6,197 nt of DNA from VFMC01 sp037130535 (GCA_037130535.1 JBAXSU010000192.1:1-6197), one strand, 5' to 3'; shown: positions 1 through 5,862, counted from the first letter of the stretch. The notes: generated by a model not told the origin, from the sequence alone. Numbers and translations are program-made.

Positions 1-1206
1 GAGCAGCGAGAGGATGCCCTGCGGGATCTGGTTCGCCTGGGCGAGCATCGCCGTACCTGCCTGGGAGAGCACCTGGTTCTTGGTGAACTCCACCATCTCG
101 GAAGCCATGTCGGTGTCGCGGATGCGGCTCTCCGACGCGGCCAGGTTCTCGGTGGTGACCTGCAGGTTCGAGATCATCGACTCGAACCGGTTCTGCATGG
201 CGCCGATGGTGCCACGGCTGGTCGACACGGTGTTGATTGCCGTATCGAGTGCAGTCAGGGCGGTAGCAACCGAGGTGTCACCGGCCGAGATGTCGATTGC
301 GGCGAGACCCAACGTGCTCGACGACATGCTCGACAGTGTCAACGCGACCGTCTCGCTGGCGTTGGCACCCACCTGGAACAGACCGCCCGAACCCGATGCC
401 GCCGACGACGTGAGGGCCTGGAAGCCCGACGCCGGCGTGGCACCACCGGTGGCCGTACCGCTCAGCGAGAACGTCTGAGTGGCTGCGAACCCGCCGATGT
501 CCAACGACAGCGCCGTGCCGCCACCACCGACCGACGTGGCGGTGACCGTCACGTTGTTCGACGCCGCCTGGATCGACGCCGTGGTGCCGCCGAGCATCGC
601 AGCCTTCACCGCACGCTGCACCTCGGTGGCCAACTGGGCACCCGTGTAGGTGCCGGCCGTGAGGGTGGCGGTCACGTTACCCGTCACAGCACCAGCGAAG
701 GTGAGCGTGAGGGTGTTGCTCGCCGCTCCAATCGTGATGGTCGCCGCGCTCAAGAAGCCCGACGCCTTCGCGTTGTTGATGCCGAAGCTGCCGTCGAGCA
801 GGTTCAGCGAACCGAACTTGGTGGTGCTCGCGATACGGTCGACTTCGGTGCGCAGCTGAGCCACTTCAGCCTGACCGGCCTGACGGGCGGCCTGGCTGTT
901 GGTGCCCGAGTTGCCCGCCTGGACAGCCAGATCGCGCATACGGTTCAGCATCGTGTTCACCTGATCGAGTGCACCTTCAGCGGTCTGCAGCACCGAGACG
1001 CCGTCTTGGGCGTTGCGCACAGCCTGACGCAGACCCGAGGTCTGCGCCCGCAGCTGATTGCTGATCACCAGACCCGACGCATCGTCGCCGGCCCGGTTGA
1101 TCCGGTAGCCCGTCGACAACTTCTCGACGTTCTTGCTGATCTTGGAGTTGGTCTCGCCGAGGTTACGCGAAGCGTTTGCCGCAGCGATGTTGTTGTTGAT
1201 ACGCAT
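1..1206 (-). CDS. fliC: Flagellin, filament subunit (3' end cut by window edge)
   Basis: Structural subunit of the flagellar filament, exported through the flagellar type III apparatus and polymerised outside the cell. The frame from ATG at 1206 is open to base 1 (402 codons), ending in NQIPQGILSLL. Flagellins usually end within a residue or two of this motif, so almost the whole protein is present. Residues 1-145 are the conserved N-terminal D0/D1 helices (MRINNNIAAANASRNL start, STGYRINRAGDDASGL at 31-46, NRMRDLAVQ at 88-96). Residues 145-275 are a Thr/Ala/Gly-rich variable region that includes a stretch like the flagellin IN motif (TGAQLATEVQRAVKAA, 188-203). Residues 276-402 return to D1/D0 (FQVGANASE, then TTENLAASESRIRDTDMA). 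I see no cysteine, as is common in flagellins. The start is supported by a Shine-Dalgarno GGAGGT 8 nt upstream. The symbol fliC is generic; hag or flaA would serve equally. Identification is very secure. Confidence 0.97.
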   Translation of the reverse strand, partial: MRINNNIAAANASRNLGETNSKISKNVEKLSTGYRINRAGDDASGLVISNQLRAQTSGLRQAVRNAQDGVSVLQTAEGALDQVNTMLNRMRDLAVQAGNSGTNSQAARQAGQAEVAQLRTEVDRIASTTKFGSLNLLDGSFGINNAKASGFLSAATITIGAASNTLTLTFAGAVTGNVTATLTAGTYTGAQLATEVQRAVKAAMLGGTTASIQAASNNVTVTATSVGGGGTALSLDIGGFAATQTFSLSGTATGGATPASGFQALTSSAASGSGGLFQVGANASETVALTLSSMSSSTLGLAAIDISAGDTSVATALTALDTAINTVSTSRGTIGAMQNRFESMISNLQVTTENLAASESRIRDTDMASEMVEFTKNQVLSQAGTAMLAQANQIPQGILSLL

Positions 1207-1404
1207 GATTCCCTACCTCCGTGTGGGGATGTGTGGTTGTGGATTCCCGGCGGGTGTACTGCCCTCCTTGGACAACTCACCGGGAACACGACGAACCGTT
1301 CACCGCCTCACGGCCCGGCGCAGGCGCTCGAGCCGGAATCACCCGGCGAACACCCACGACATCACCCCCCGCCCGTCTGCTTCCCCCGACCCGGAAGGCC
1401 GAGC
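1207..1404. other. Intergenic region: flagellin leader and end of the upstream peptidase gene
   Basis: This 198-bp spacer holds no convincing gene. Read on the minus strand from the peptidase stop, it contains two weak hairpins: CTTCC/GGAAG arms (1380-1384 with 1393-1397, 8-nt loop), placed where a terminator would be, and GCCGG/CCGGC arms (1332-1336 with 1343-1347, 6-nt loop). Neither is followed by a T-run. Nearer the flagellin gene is a second purine-rich GGA element (CCAAGGAGGG on the minus strand, 1262-1271), then a C/A-rich tract with repeated CCACA, then the RBS. I could not recognise a convincing FliA-type (TAAA, about 15 nt, GCCGATAA) or housekeeping promoter, although the flagellin promoter is probably here. 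Confidence 0.6.
1215..1224 (-). promoter_or_regulatory. Flagellin ribosome binding site with CsrA-like consensus
   Basis: On the minus strand this reads ACACGGAGGT, 8 nt before the flagellin ATG, so it is a near-ideal Shine-Dalgarno. It also fits the short CsrA-binding consensus ACANGGANGU at every specified position, although GGAGG itself supplies much of the match. In Bacillus subtilis CsrA represses flagellin (hag) translation by binding such a site over the Shine-Dalgarno, antagonised by FliW. The RBS role is secure; the CsrA role is inference, since neither csrA nor fliW lies in this window. Confidence 0.85.
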
Positions 1405-2172
1405 TCAGGCCTGCTGCGGCCGGAACTCCCAATGCCACGGTTCGCGCGGCACCGCCTCGACGAAGCCGAAGCGATGGGCGTTGGCCCGCATCCAGTCGAG
1501 CGTGCGCTGCTGGGTGACGTCCACGTCGACGGCCAGCCCCCAACCGTGGTTCGAGGTACCCGGTACGGCCCCGTAGCCACCCTGCGAGTACAGACCCTTG
1601 CGGTTCACCAGGTCCACCTGCTGGTCGTAGTTGCGGTACGAGTCGGTGATCGTCAGGTCGATGCCGTCGGCACGCGCTGCGTCGACTGCGCTGCGCCACG
1701 CCTGCGCTGCTGGACCCCAGAGTCGGTGACCGCTCTGGCCCACCGGTTCCATCGTCGTCTCCGGCAGTTGCCCATTGCCGTAGGCGGCCAGTTCTTCGGG
1801 CACCGGCATCGGGCCGAACCCACCGATACGGCCAACGCTGGCACCCGGATTCGGGCCGAGCACGAACGAGCTCGCCGGCACGATGGTGGGGCCCGACCAG
1901 GCGTAACTGCTCGATCCACCTGCACCGTAGGTGCCGGCGGATGCGTACATCGCGGTGCGGGCGCGTTCGGCTGCGGCGGCAGCCACTGCGGTCTGGTAGG
2001 CGGCGCCGAAGGGGTCGAACCCTGCGGGCGTGCCGGGCGACACGAACTCCGAGACGAACCCTGCCGACGCCGTCGAATCGAGCGAACCGGACGCGGCGGC
2101 ACCCGGGACGAACCGGGTGTGAATCGCGGCGATACGCGATTCGATACGCGAGATCGGCGGAACGACGGTCAT
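1405..2172 (-). CDS. M15-family (VanY-like) D,D-carboxypeptidase / peptidoglycan peptidase, probably flagellum-associated
   Basis: Predicted zinc peptidase that cleaves the stem peptides of peptidoglycan; 255 aa from ATG at 2172. The C-terminal catalytic domain spans about residues 140-255. It carries DSYRNYDQQ (177-185), the zinc ligand motif SNHGWGLAVD (His209, Asp216) and EPWHWEF (244-250), with probable catalytic Glu244 and third ligand His247; all are intact. Residues 7-21 form a short helix-like repeat (ISRIESRIAAIHTRF). As I recall, this resembles the N-termini of wall hydrolases encoded in actinobacterial flagellar clusters. The linker at 22-135 is Ala/Gly/Pro/Ser-rich. There is no signal peptide or membrane segment, which is odd for a wall enzyme and would fit export by the flagellar apparatus. 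The frame stays open far upstream to 2898, but that part lies antisense to the response regulator and is not protein-like. The RBS is poor (AGAGG only 2 nt from ATG), so the exact start is uncertain. Confidence 0.85.
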   Translation of the reverse strand: MTVVPPISRIESRIAAIHTRFVPGAAASGSLDSTASAGFVSEFVSPGTPAGFDPFGAAYQTAVAAAAAERARTAMYASAGTYGAGGSSSYAWSGPTIVPASSFVLGPNPGASVGRIGGFGPMPVPEELAAYGNGQLPETTMEPVGQSGHRLWGPAAQAWRSAVDAARADGIDLTITDSYRNYDQQVDLVNRKGLYSQGGYGAVPGTSNHGWGLAVDVDVTQQRTLDWMRANAHRFGFVEAVPREPWHWEFRPQQA

Positions 2173-2266
2173 GACCTCTGCGACCGTCCGGTCGGTCCCG
2201 ACGCCGTCAAGCCGGATTCCAGCGGTTTCAGGCGGACCCGAGCCTCGTCGCCTAGCATCGGGGCCA
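2173..2266. promoter_or_regulatory. Divergent promoter region with overlapping palindromes
   Basis: This 94-bp spacer separates the divergently oriented peptidase and response-regulator starts. Two overlapping inverted repeats lie next to the peptidase start: CGACCG-TC-CGGTCG (2181-2194) and GTCGG-TC-CCGAC (2191-2202). Both are perfect with a 2-nt centre. They are candidate operators for a dimeric regulator, possibly the adjacent LuxR-type protein, or hairpins in the peptidase mRNA leader. The assignment as a control region is from position; the repeats are directly visible. Confidence 0.45.
2253..2258 (+). promoter_or_regulatory. Candidate -10 element for leaderless transcription of the response regulator
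   Basis: TAGCAT fits the actinobacterial -10 pattern TANNNT and ends 8 nt before the GTG at 2267. That spacing would start the transcript at or next to the start codon, giving a leaderless mRNA, a frequent arrangement in actinobacteria. No good -35 hexamer and no clear Shine-Dalgarno is visible, which makes the call tentative. Confidence 0.35.
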
Positions 2267-2911
2267 GTGGAACCGAGCCCCATCGCCGTTCTCATCGTCG
2301 ACGACCACGACATGGTGGCGCAGGCGCTCGCCGAAGCGTTGTCCACCCGCGCCGACTTCAACGTGGTCGGTACCGCCCGTACCCGCGCCCAGGTACACGC
2401 CATCATGGCCAGCCGTCCGGCTGATGTGGTGCTCACCGAGATCCGCCTCACCGACGACGACGACAACACGCTCATCGCCGACATCCTCGACCGCTGGCCG
2501 GCCACCAAGGTGATGGTGCTCAGTTCGGTCAGCGACGACTGGTCGGTCGCCCGGGCCATCGAGGCAGGATGCAACGGGTACCTGCTGAAAGACCAGCATC
2601 TCACCGACCTGTTCGACGGCATCGTGGCCGTGCACCAGGGCGAGGCCACGTTCTCCCCCAGCGTCATCAGCCGCGTACTGAAGTTGCTGCGGCCGGGGGC
2701 GGCATCCACCGAGAGCCTCACCAAACGCGAGATCGACGTGCTGCGCCGCCTCGCCGACGGCCTCACCACCGAACAGATCGCCACCGAACTGTTCGTCAGC
2801 CTCAACACCGTGCGCAACCACGTCAACAACATCATCCGCAAGCTGAACGTGCACTCGCGGCTCGAAGCGGTGTCGTTCGCCATCCGCACCGGCCTCATCC
2901 GGGTGTCGTGA
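2267..2911 (+). CDS. NarL/FixJ-type response regulator with atypical receiver (Asp-to-Glu)
   Basis: Predicted DNA-binding transcriptional regulator, 214 aa from GTG at 2267. The receiver domain covers about residues 5-122. It has the acidic pair Asp12-Asp13 (IVDDHD), the conserved Ser86 switch position (VLSS) and Lys108 (GYLLKD). The phospho-acceptor position in the usual DVVLxDIRMP motif reads DVVLTEIRL, so Glu58 replaces Asp, and the following Pro-Gly-Met-Asp-Gly is replaced by a Thr-Asp4 run. The C-terminal LuxR helix-turn-helix (LTKREIDVLRRLADGLTTEQ at 151-170, then SLNTVRNHVNNIIRKL) is complete. An ATG at 2171 in the same frame would add 32 residues of unconserved sequence and overlap the peptidase start. 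I preferred GTG because it places the first beta-strand at the usual distance and gives the usual family length. No histidine kinase is adjacent. Target genes are unknown; the divergent peptidase and flagellin are candidates. Confidence 0.93.
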   Translation: MEPSPIAVLIVDDHDMVAQALAEALSTRADFNVVGTARTRAQVHAIMASRPADVVLTEIRLTDDDDNTLIADILDRWPATKVMVLSSVSDDWSVARAIEAGCNGYLLKDQHLTDLFDGIVAVHQGEATFSPSVISRVLKLLRPGAASTESLTKREIDVLRRLADGLTTEQIATELFVSLNTVRNHVNNIIRKLNVHSRLEAVSFAIRTGLIRVS

Positions 2912-2926
2912 GCCCCGCTGGGCTCA
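2909..2926. terminator. Bidirectional hairpin spanning both convergent stop codons
   Basis: A perfect 7-bp inverted repeat, TGAGCCC and GGGCTCA, flanks a 4-nt loop (CGCT). The outermost TGA on each strand is the stop codon of the gene on that strand: the response regulator on plus and the diguanylate cyclase on minus. The GC-rich stem between convergent genes suggests a shared terminator. There is no T-run on either side, so efficiency is uncertain. Confidence 0.55.
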
Positions 2927-4246
2927 GTCGTAGACCTGCCCCGTAGAACCGGCGAATCGGTTGCGGCCCTCGTGTTTGGCCTGATAGAGCGCTGTATCGG
3001 CGGCCTTCACCAATCCCTCGTTGCTCGCCTTCGGGAAGTCGGCCGAGGCCGCGATGCCAGCCGAGACGGTCTGGTGCACCTCGTCGGGAAACGCCGGAGC
3101 ACACACGTCGGGGCATGCCTCGATGATCGCAGCCACCAGGGTGGCGGCTTCGCGCTCGGTACGGCCAGGCAGCACCAGCACGAACTCCTCACCGCCCCAT
3201 CGGGCCGCCGTGTCGCCGGGTCGCACACAACGCTGCAGCAGATTGGCGAACGTGATCAGCACCGCGTCGCCCACCAGGTGTCCATAGCGGTCGTTCACCT
3301 GTTTGAAGTGGTCGAGGTCGAAGATCACCACCGCGAACGACGGCGACCCCCGGTCGAGGCTGAGGCGGGCAGCCACGAGATCGCGGCTCACCCGGCGCCG
3401 GTTCCACAACCCGGTCAACTGGTCGGTCTCGGCTTCGATGGTGAGCCGGACGCTCTGCTCGATCCGCGACAAACTGGCGGCCAGTGCCGCCACGACCTGG
3501 TCGAGTTGGCCGTGCTGAGCGCTCCAGGGCTCCACCGAGTAGTGAACGGTGAGCGTGATGTCGACCCGGTTGTCGATACGGAACTCGCGCTCGGCGGTGG
3601 CCGCATCGGGCTCGCCGGCGCTCGAGGTGATCTTGCCTCCGAGGCGGTCGACGAAGGCGCTGATCGTCGCGCCGCTCACGGTGGGAAGCGACACCAGGGT
3701 GTGCGTGATCCTGTCGAGTTCGTCGAGGCCCCATCGCTCGTCGAGGGCGTCGATCAGGTCGATCACCCGCCGCACTGCCTGCCGCCGGATCTCGTTCTCG
3801 CGTTCGGTGATCTTGCCGAGGCCCGCCGCCACCTGATCGGCCGCCACCTGCAAGAAGTCGGCGGCGATGAGTGGTGCCGGCACGTCTTCGGCGATGAGGG
3901 TGCCGCTGGTGACGCCGTCGACACGCAAGATGCCGATCGTGCTGTGACCCGGCTCCATACCGGCCGGCAGTGCTCGTTTGGGCAGGGCACCCGAGGCAGC
4001 CACCACCGTGGAGAAGCCGCGCAGATCCAACTGCACACGGCAGCGGTCGATGGGCGCGTACTGGGTGATCACATCCACCACGGCCTGCGCGTACTGCTCG
4101 AGGTCGAAATCGTTCACGATCAGGTTCGACAACTCCAGCATCGTGGAGGTGGTGAGAAAGCCGACGAGGAACTCGTTGTCCTGACCCGAGCGGATCTGTT
4201 CGACCGCGTCGCGATGCATCTGGTTCAGCTTGGCGATGACACTCAT
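2924..4246 (-). CDS. GGDEF-domain diguanylate cyclase with N-terminal GAF-like sensory region
   Basis: Cytosolic enzyme expected to condense two GTP into cyclic di-GMP, the messenger that commonly governs motility versus attachment; 440 aa. Residues about 25-145 and 155-265 look like two GAF-type sensory folds joined by helical linkers; this is inferred from composition and pattern, with no ligand motif recognised. The GGDEF domain spans about 272-434, with DQLTGLWNRR (275-284), metal-binding FDLDHFKQVND (309-319) and the active-site signature GGEEF (351-355), so it should be catalytically competent. RPGD at 342-345, five residues before GGEEF, is an intact inhibitory I-site, predicting product feedback. 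No EAL domain and no transmembrane segment are seen. The start ATG overlaps the HDOD stop as ATGA, with GGAG 8 nt upstream, indicating translational coupling to that gene. Confidence 0.95.
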   Translation of the reverse strand: MSVIAKLNQMHRDAVEQIRSGQDNEFLVGFLTTSTMLELSNLIVNDFDLEQYAQAVVDVITQYAPIDRCRVQLDLRGFSTVVAASGALPKRALPAGMEPGHSTIGILRVDGVTSGTLIAEDVPAPLIAADFLQVAADQVAAGLGKITERENEIRRQAVRRVIDLIDALDERWGLDELDRITHTLVSLPTVSGATISAFVDRLGGKITSSAGEPDAATAEREFRIDNRVDITLTVHYSVEPWSAQHGQLDQVVAALAASLSRIEQSVRLTIEAETDQLTGLWNRRRVSRDLVAARLSLDRGSPSFAVVIFDLDHFKQVNDRYGHLVGDAVLITFANLLQRCVRPGDTAARWGGEEFVLVLPGRTEREAATLVAAIIEACPDVCAPAFPDEVHQTVSAGIAASADFPKASNEGLVKAADTALYQAKHEGRNRFAGSTGQVYD

Positions 4247-5013
4247 CGCACCAACTCCAACACGCTGGTGATCGTGACCAATTCCTCTTCGATCTCTTCG
4301 ATGATGGTGGCCGGCCGGATGTCGAGGCGCAGCATGTGCAGGGCCTCGATCATCGACACCGCCGGTTCGGGGCCGTTGGCATCCAGTTCTGCGGTGAACG
4401 CATGACCGGCGATCACCAACTTGGCCAACGGAGACACCGACGAGTCGACGATCGAGTGGTGGTGCTCGACGGCCTGCACGATGCGCTCGGGCAGGTTCCA
4501 GCGCGTCAGCAGACCAGCGCCCACGCGAGCATGACTGCGGTCGCGGCCCTCGAGTTCCACATGATTCGATGCCGCCATCAGCCAGCCGACATCGTGCAGC
4601 AGTCCCACCGTGTTGGCTTCATCGGGAGATACGCCAGTGCGCCGGCCCAGCACGGTGCACGTCGCGCCGAGCGCAATCGAATGCGACCACAGCCACTCGG
4701 GGTACTCCATCGGCTTGCGCTCGAACACCCGGTCGGCCACGCGACCTGCCACCACGGCGTTCACCAGGTTCTGACCCAGCATCACCGTGGCCTGGCGCAG
4801 GCCGCCGATCTGGCGAGCGAAGCCGAGGTGTACCGAGTTCGCGGCACGCATCACCGCAGCAGCGAGTGCCGGGTCGGTCTGCACCAGACGGAGGAGGTGC
4901 GCCTGCTGCTGGGGGGTGCCCTGCAGCAATTCGAGCACCGTCACCGTCGTTTTCGGATGGACGGCAAGGCGATCGCGCAAGACCTTCTTGGTGCCTCGGA
5001 AATCGCGCTTCAC
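4243..5013 (-). CDS. HDOD-domain signalling protein
   Basis: Predicted cytosolic regulatory protein of the HDOD family (HD-related output domain), found widely with two-component and c-di-GMP proteins; its biochemical activity is generally not established. With GTG at 5013 it has 256 aa and is nearly all HDOD domain. Seen are TDPALAAAVMRAANS (46-60), the WSHSIALG segment (109-116), GLLHDVGWL with the HD pair (His140-Asp141), HARVGAGLLTRWNLP (161-175) and AVEHHH (181-186). The HD-GYP hallmark is absent, so it is not a canonical c-di-GMP phosphodiesterase. The open frame continues upstream into the sigma gene, but those residues are not protein-like, and GTG 5013 lies just before the first conserved helices. 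The Shine-Dalgarno is weak. It directly precedes the diguanylate cyclase with an ATGA overlap, so the two are probably co-translated and functionally linked. Confidence 0.9.
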   Translation of the reverse strand: MKRDFRGTKKVLRDRLAVHPKTTVTVLELLQGTPQQQAHLLRLVQTDPALAAAVMRAANSVHLGFARQIGGLRQATVMLGQNLVNAVVAGRVADRVFERKPMEYPEWLWSHSIALGATCTVLGRRTGVSPDEANTVGLLHDVGWLMAASNHVELEGRDRSHARVGAGLLTRWNLPERIVQAVEHHHSIVDSSVSPLAKLVIAGHAFTAELDANGPEPAVSMIEALHMLRLDIRPATIIEEIEEELVTITSVLELVR

Positions 5014-5086
5014 CCCGGAAACTGTCCGGACCGTGACGGCAATGTCACGGTGAGTGCACGAGATTTCTCGATTTCGTCGACACCCC
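5014..5086 (-). promoter_or_regulatory. Leader upstream of HDOD-GGDEF genes with an inverted repeat
   Basis: This 73-bp spacer follows the sigma stop codon. A perfect 8-bp inverted repeat lies at 5030-5051 (arms ACCGTGAC and GTCACGGT, 6-nt spacer), ending 17 bp before the HDOD GTG. A smaller palindrome, CGAGA-TT-TCTCG, lies at 5059-5070. The 8-bp repeat could be an operator for a dimeric regulator or an mRNA hairpin; no T-run follows it, which argues against a classical terminator. No convincing promoter hexamers were identified. Confidence 0.5.
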
Positions 5087-5833
5087 TCAGGCGAGGGCGA
5101 AGTTGTCGGGGCCGAGCACCTCCGCACACCGATGGATGTGGGCAAGGCGGCGATTCGCTGTCTCTCGCGCCACCCCGATGTGCCGGGCCGCCTCGGTGAT
5201 GGTGAGGCCGAGTCCATCGACCAGATGCACCAGTGCCCGGTCACGCTTCGACAACCGCAACTGCACGGCCACCTGCTCGACACGTTGGCAGGCACCGAGC
5301 CGATCGAGCACGCTGTCGGCGACCGGGTCGAACGCGCCACGCAGCGTGACCGCCGTGACCTCGTTGTAGCCGCCGGCCTCGGCCCGTTCGACCAGGCTGT
5401 CGAGCGACACGCCCTGCCGGCCCGACCGCAACCCGCCCCGACCGTCGTCGACCAGACGGGCGCCCTGGCACTGCTGCGACCGTTGGGCCCGGTTGTGGTC
5501 CTCGCCCACACTGCGCACCAGCACCTTGGCCAGCACCGCCCGTGTCGGATAGGCGGCCTGGTAGTGCTCGAGACGGCACCAGACCTTCACCAGGACCGCC
5601 TGCACCACATCGTCGTGGTCGGCACGGGGGATGACCCGGCTGGTGCGGACCACACGGCGCACGTCGTGTTCGAACTCGGCGAGGAACACGTGGGTGGGAT
5701 CGGCGGGCCGGCGGCGGGGGCGGGTAGGTGAGGGGTGGGGTGCAGGTGCAGCAGCAGGCTGAACGGCGATGACGGAACCTCCGGGTCGGTGGACAGGACA
5801 GGGGTGACCGGGAAGGCCACCCGCACCGGGCAC
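5087..5833 (-). CDS. ECF-like RNA polymerase sigma factor
   Basis: Predicted sigma-70-family factor that directs RNA polymerase to a dedicated promoter set. With GTG at 5833 it is 248 aa. Region 2 lies at about 49-122 (FLAEFEHDVRRVVR, DHDDVVQAVLVKVW, then VRSVGEDHNRAQRS). Region 4 lies at about 185-236 with a helix-turn-helix (LTITEAARHIGVARETANRR). Regions 1 and 3 are absent, as in ECF factors. The 50-60 residue segment between the domains is longer and more divergent than usual. The first 48 residues are Pro/Ala/Arg-rich low complexity and may not be translated: GTG 5689 would give a 200-aa protein beginning right at region 2. No start has a good RBS, and a clear GGAGG at 5778-5782 faces an ATC codon. 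An ATG at 5974 in this frame would overlap the metallopeptidase gene and was rejected. No anti-sigma gene is adjacent; the HDOD-GGDEF pair follows 73 bp downstream. Confidence 0.82.
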   Translation of the reverse strand: MPGAGGLPGHPCPVHRPGGSVIAVQPAAAPAPHPSPTRPRRRPADPTHVFLAEFEHDVRRVVRTSRVIPRADHDDVVQAVLVKVWCRLEHYQAAYPTRAVLAKVLVRSVGEDHNRAQRSQQCQGARLVDDGRGGLRSGRQGVSLDSLVERAEAGGYNEVTAVTLRGAFDPVADSVLDRLGACQRVEQVAVQLRLSKRDRALVHLVDGLGLTITEAARHIGVARETANRRLAHIHRCAEVLGPDNFALA

Positions 5834-5862
5834 GATGCCAGAGGGGTGTGACGAAGTTTCTG

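Noticed and set aside
1232..1246. DnaA-box-like TGTGGATT sequence in the flagellin leader
   Set aside because: A single imperfect match in a T/G-rich leader with no other boxes or replication genes nearby.
1207..1300. FliA/sigma-28 promoter for flagellin
   Set aside because: GCCGGGAA near 1250 is only loosely like GCCGATAA and no TAAA lies about 15 nt upstream, so I could not support a call.
2131..2151. Direct repeat GATACGCGA, 12-bp period
   Set aside because: It encodes the repeated Ser-Arg-Ile units of the peptidase N-terminus, so coding repetition explains it.
1006..2424. 472-codon plus-strand open frame
   Set aside because: Runs antisense through flagellin and the peptidase, then across the response-regulator gene in another frame; Arg/His-rich with no recognisable domain.
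2173..2898. Minus-strand open frame continuing upstream of the M15 peptidase to an ATG at 2898
   Set aside because: It is wholly antisense to the well-supported response regulator, and its translation is Ser/Arg/Thr-rich with no family resemblance; the peptidase-like sequence begins only near 2172.
2972..4405. 477-codon plus-strand open frame
   Set aside because: Antisense to the GGDEF gene, His/Gly/Asp-rich low-quality translation; typical shadow frame in GC-rich DNA.
4336..5731. Plus-strand open frames opposite the HDOD and sigma genes
   Set aside because: Antisense shadows; the minus-strand products have clear domain motifs.
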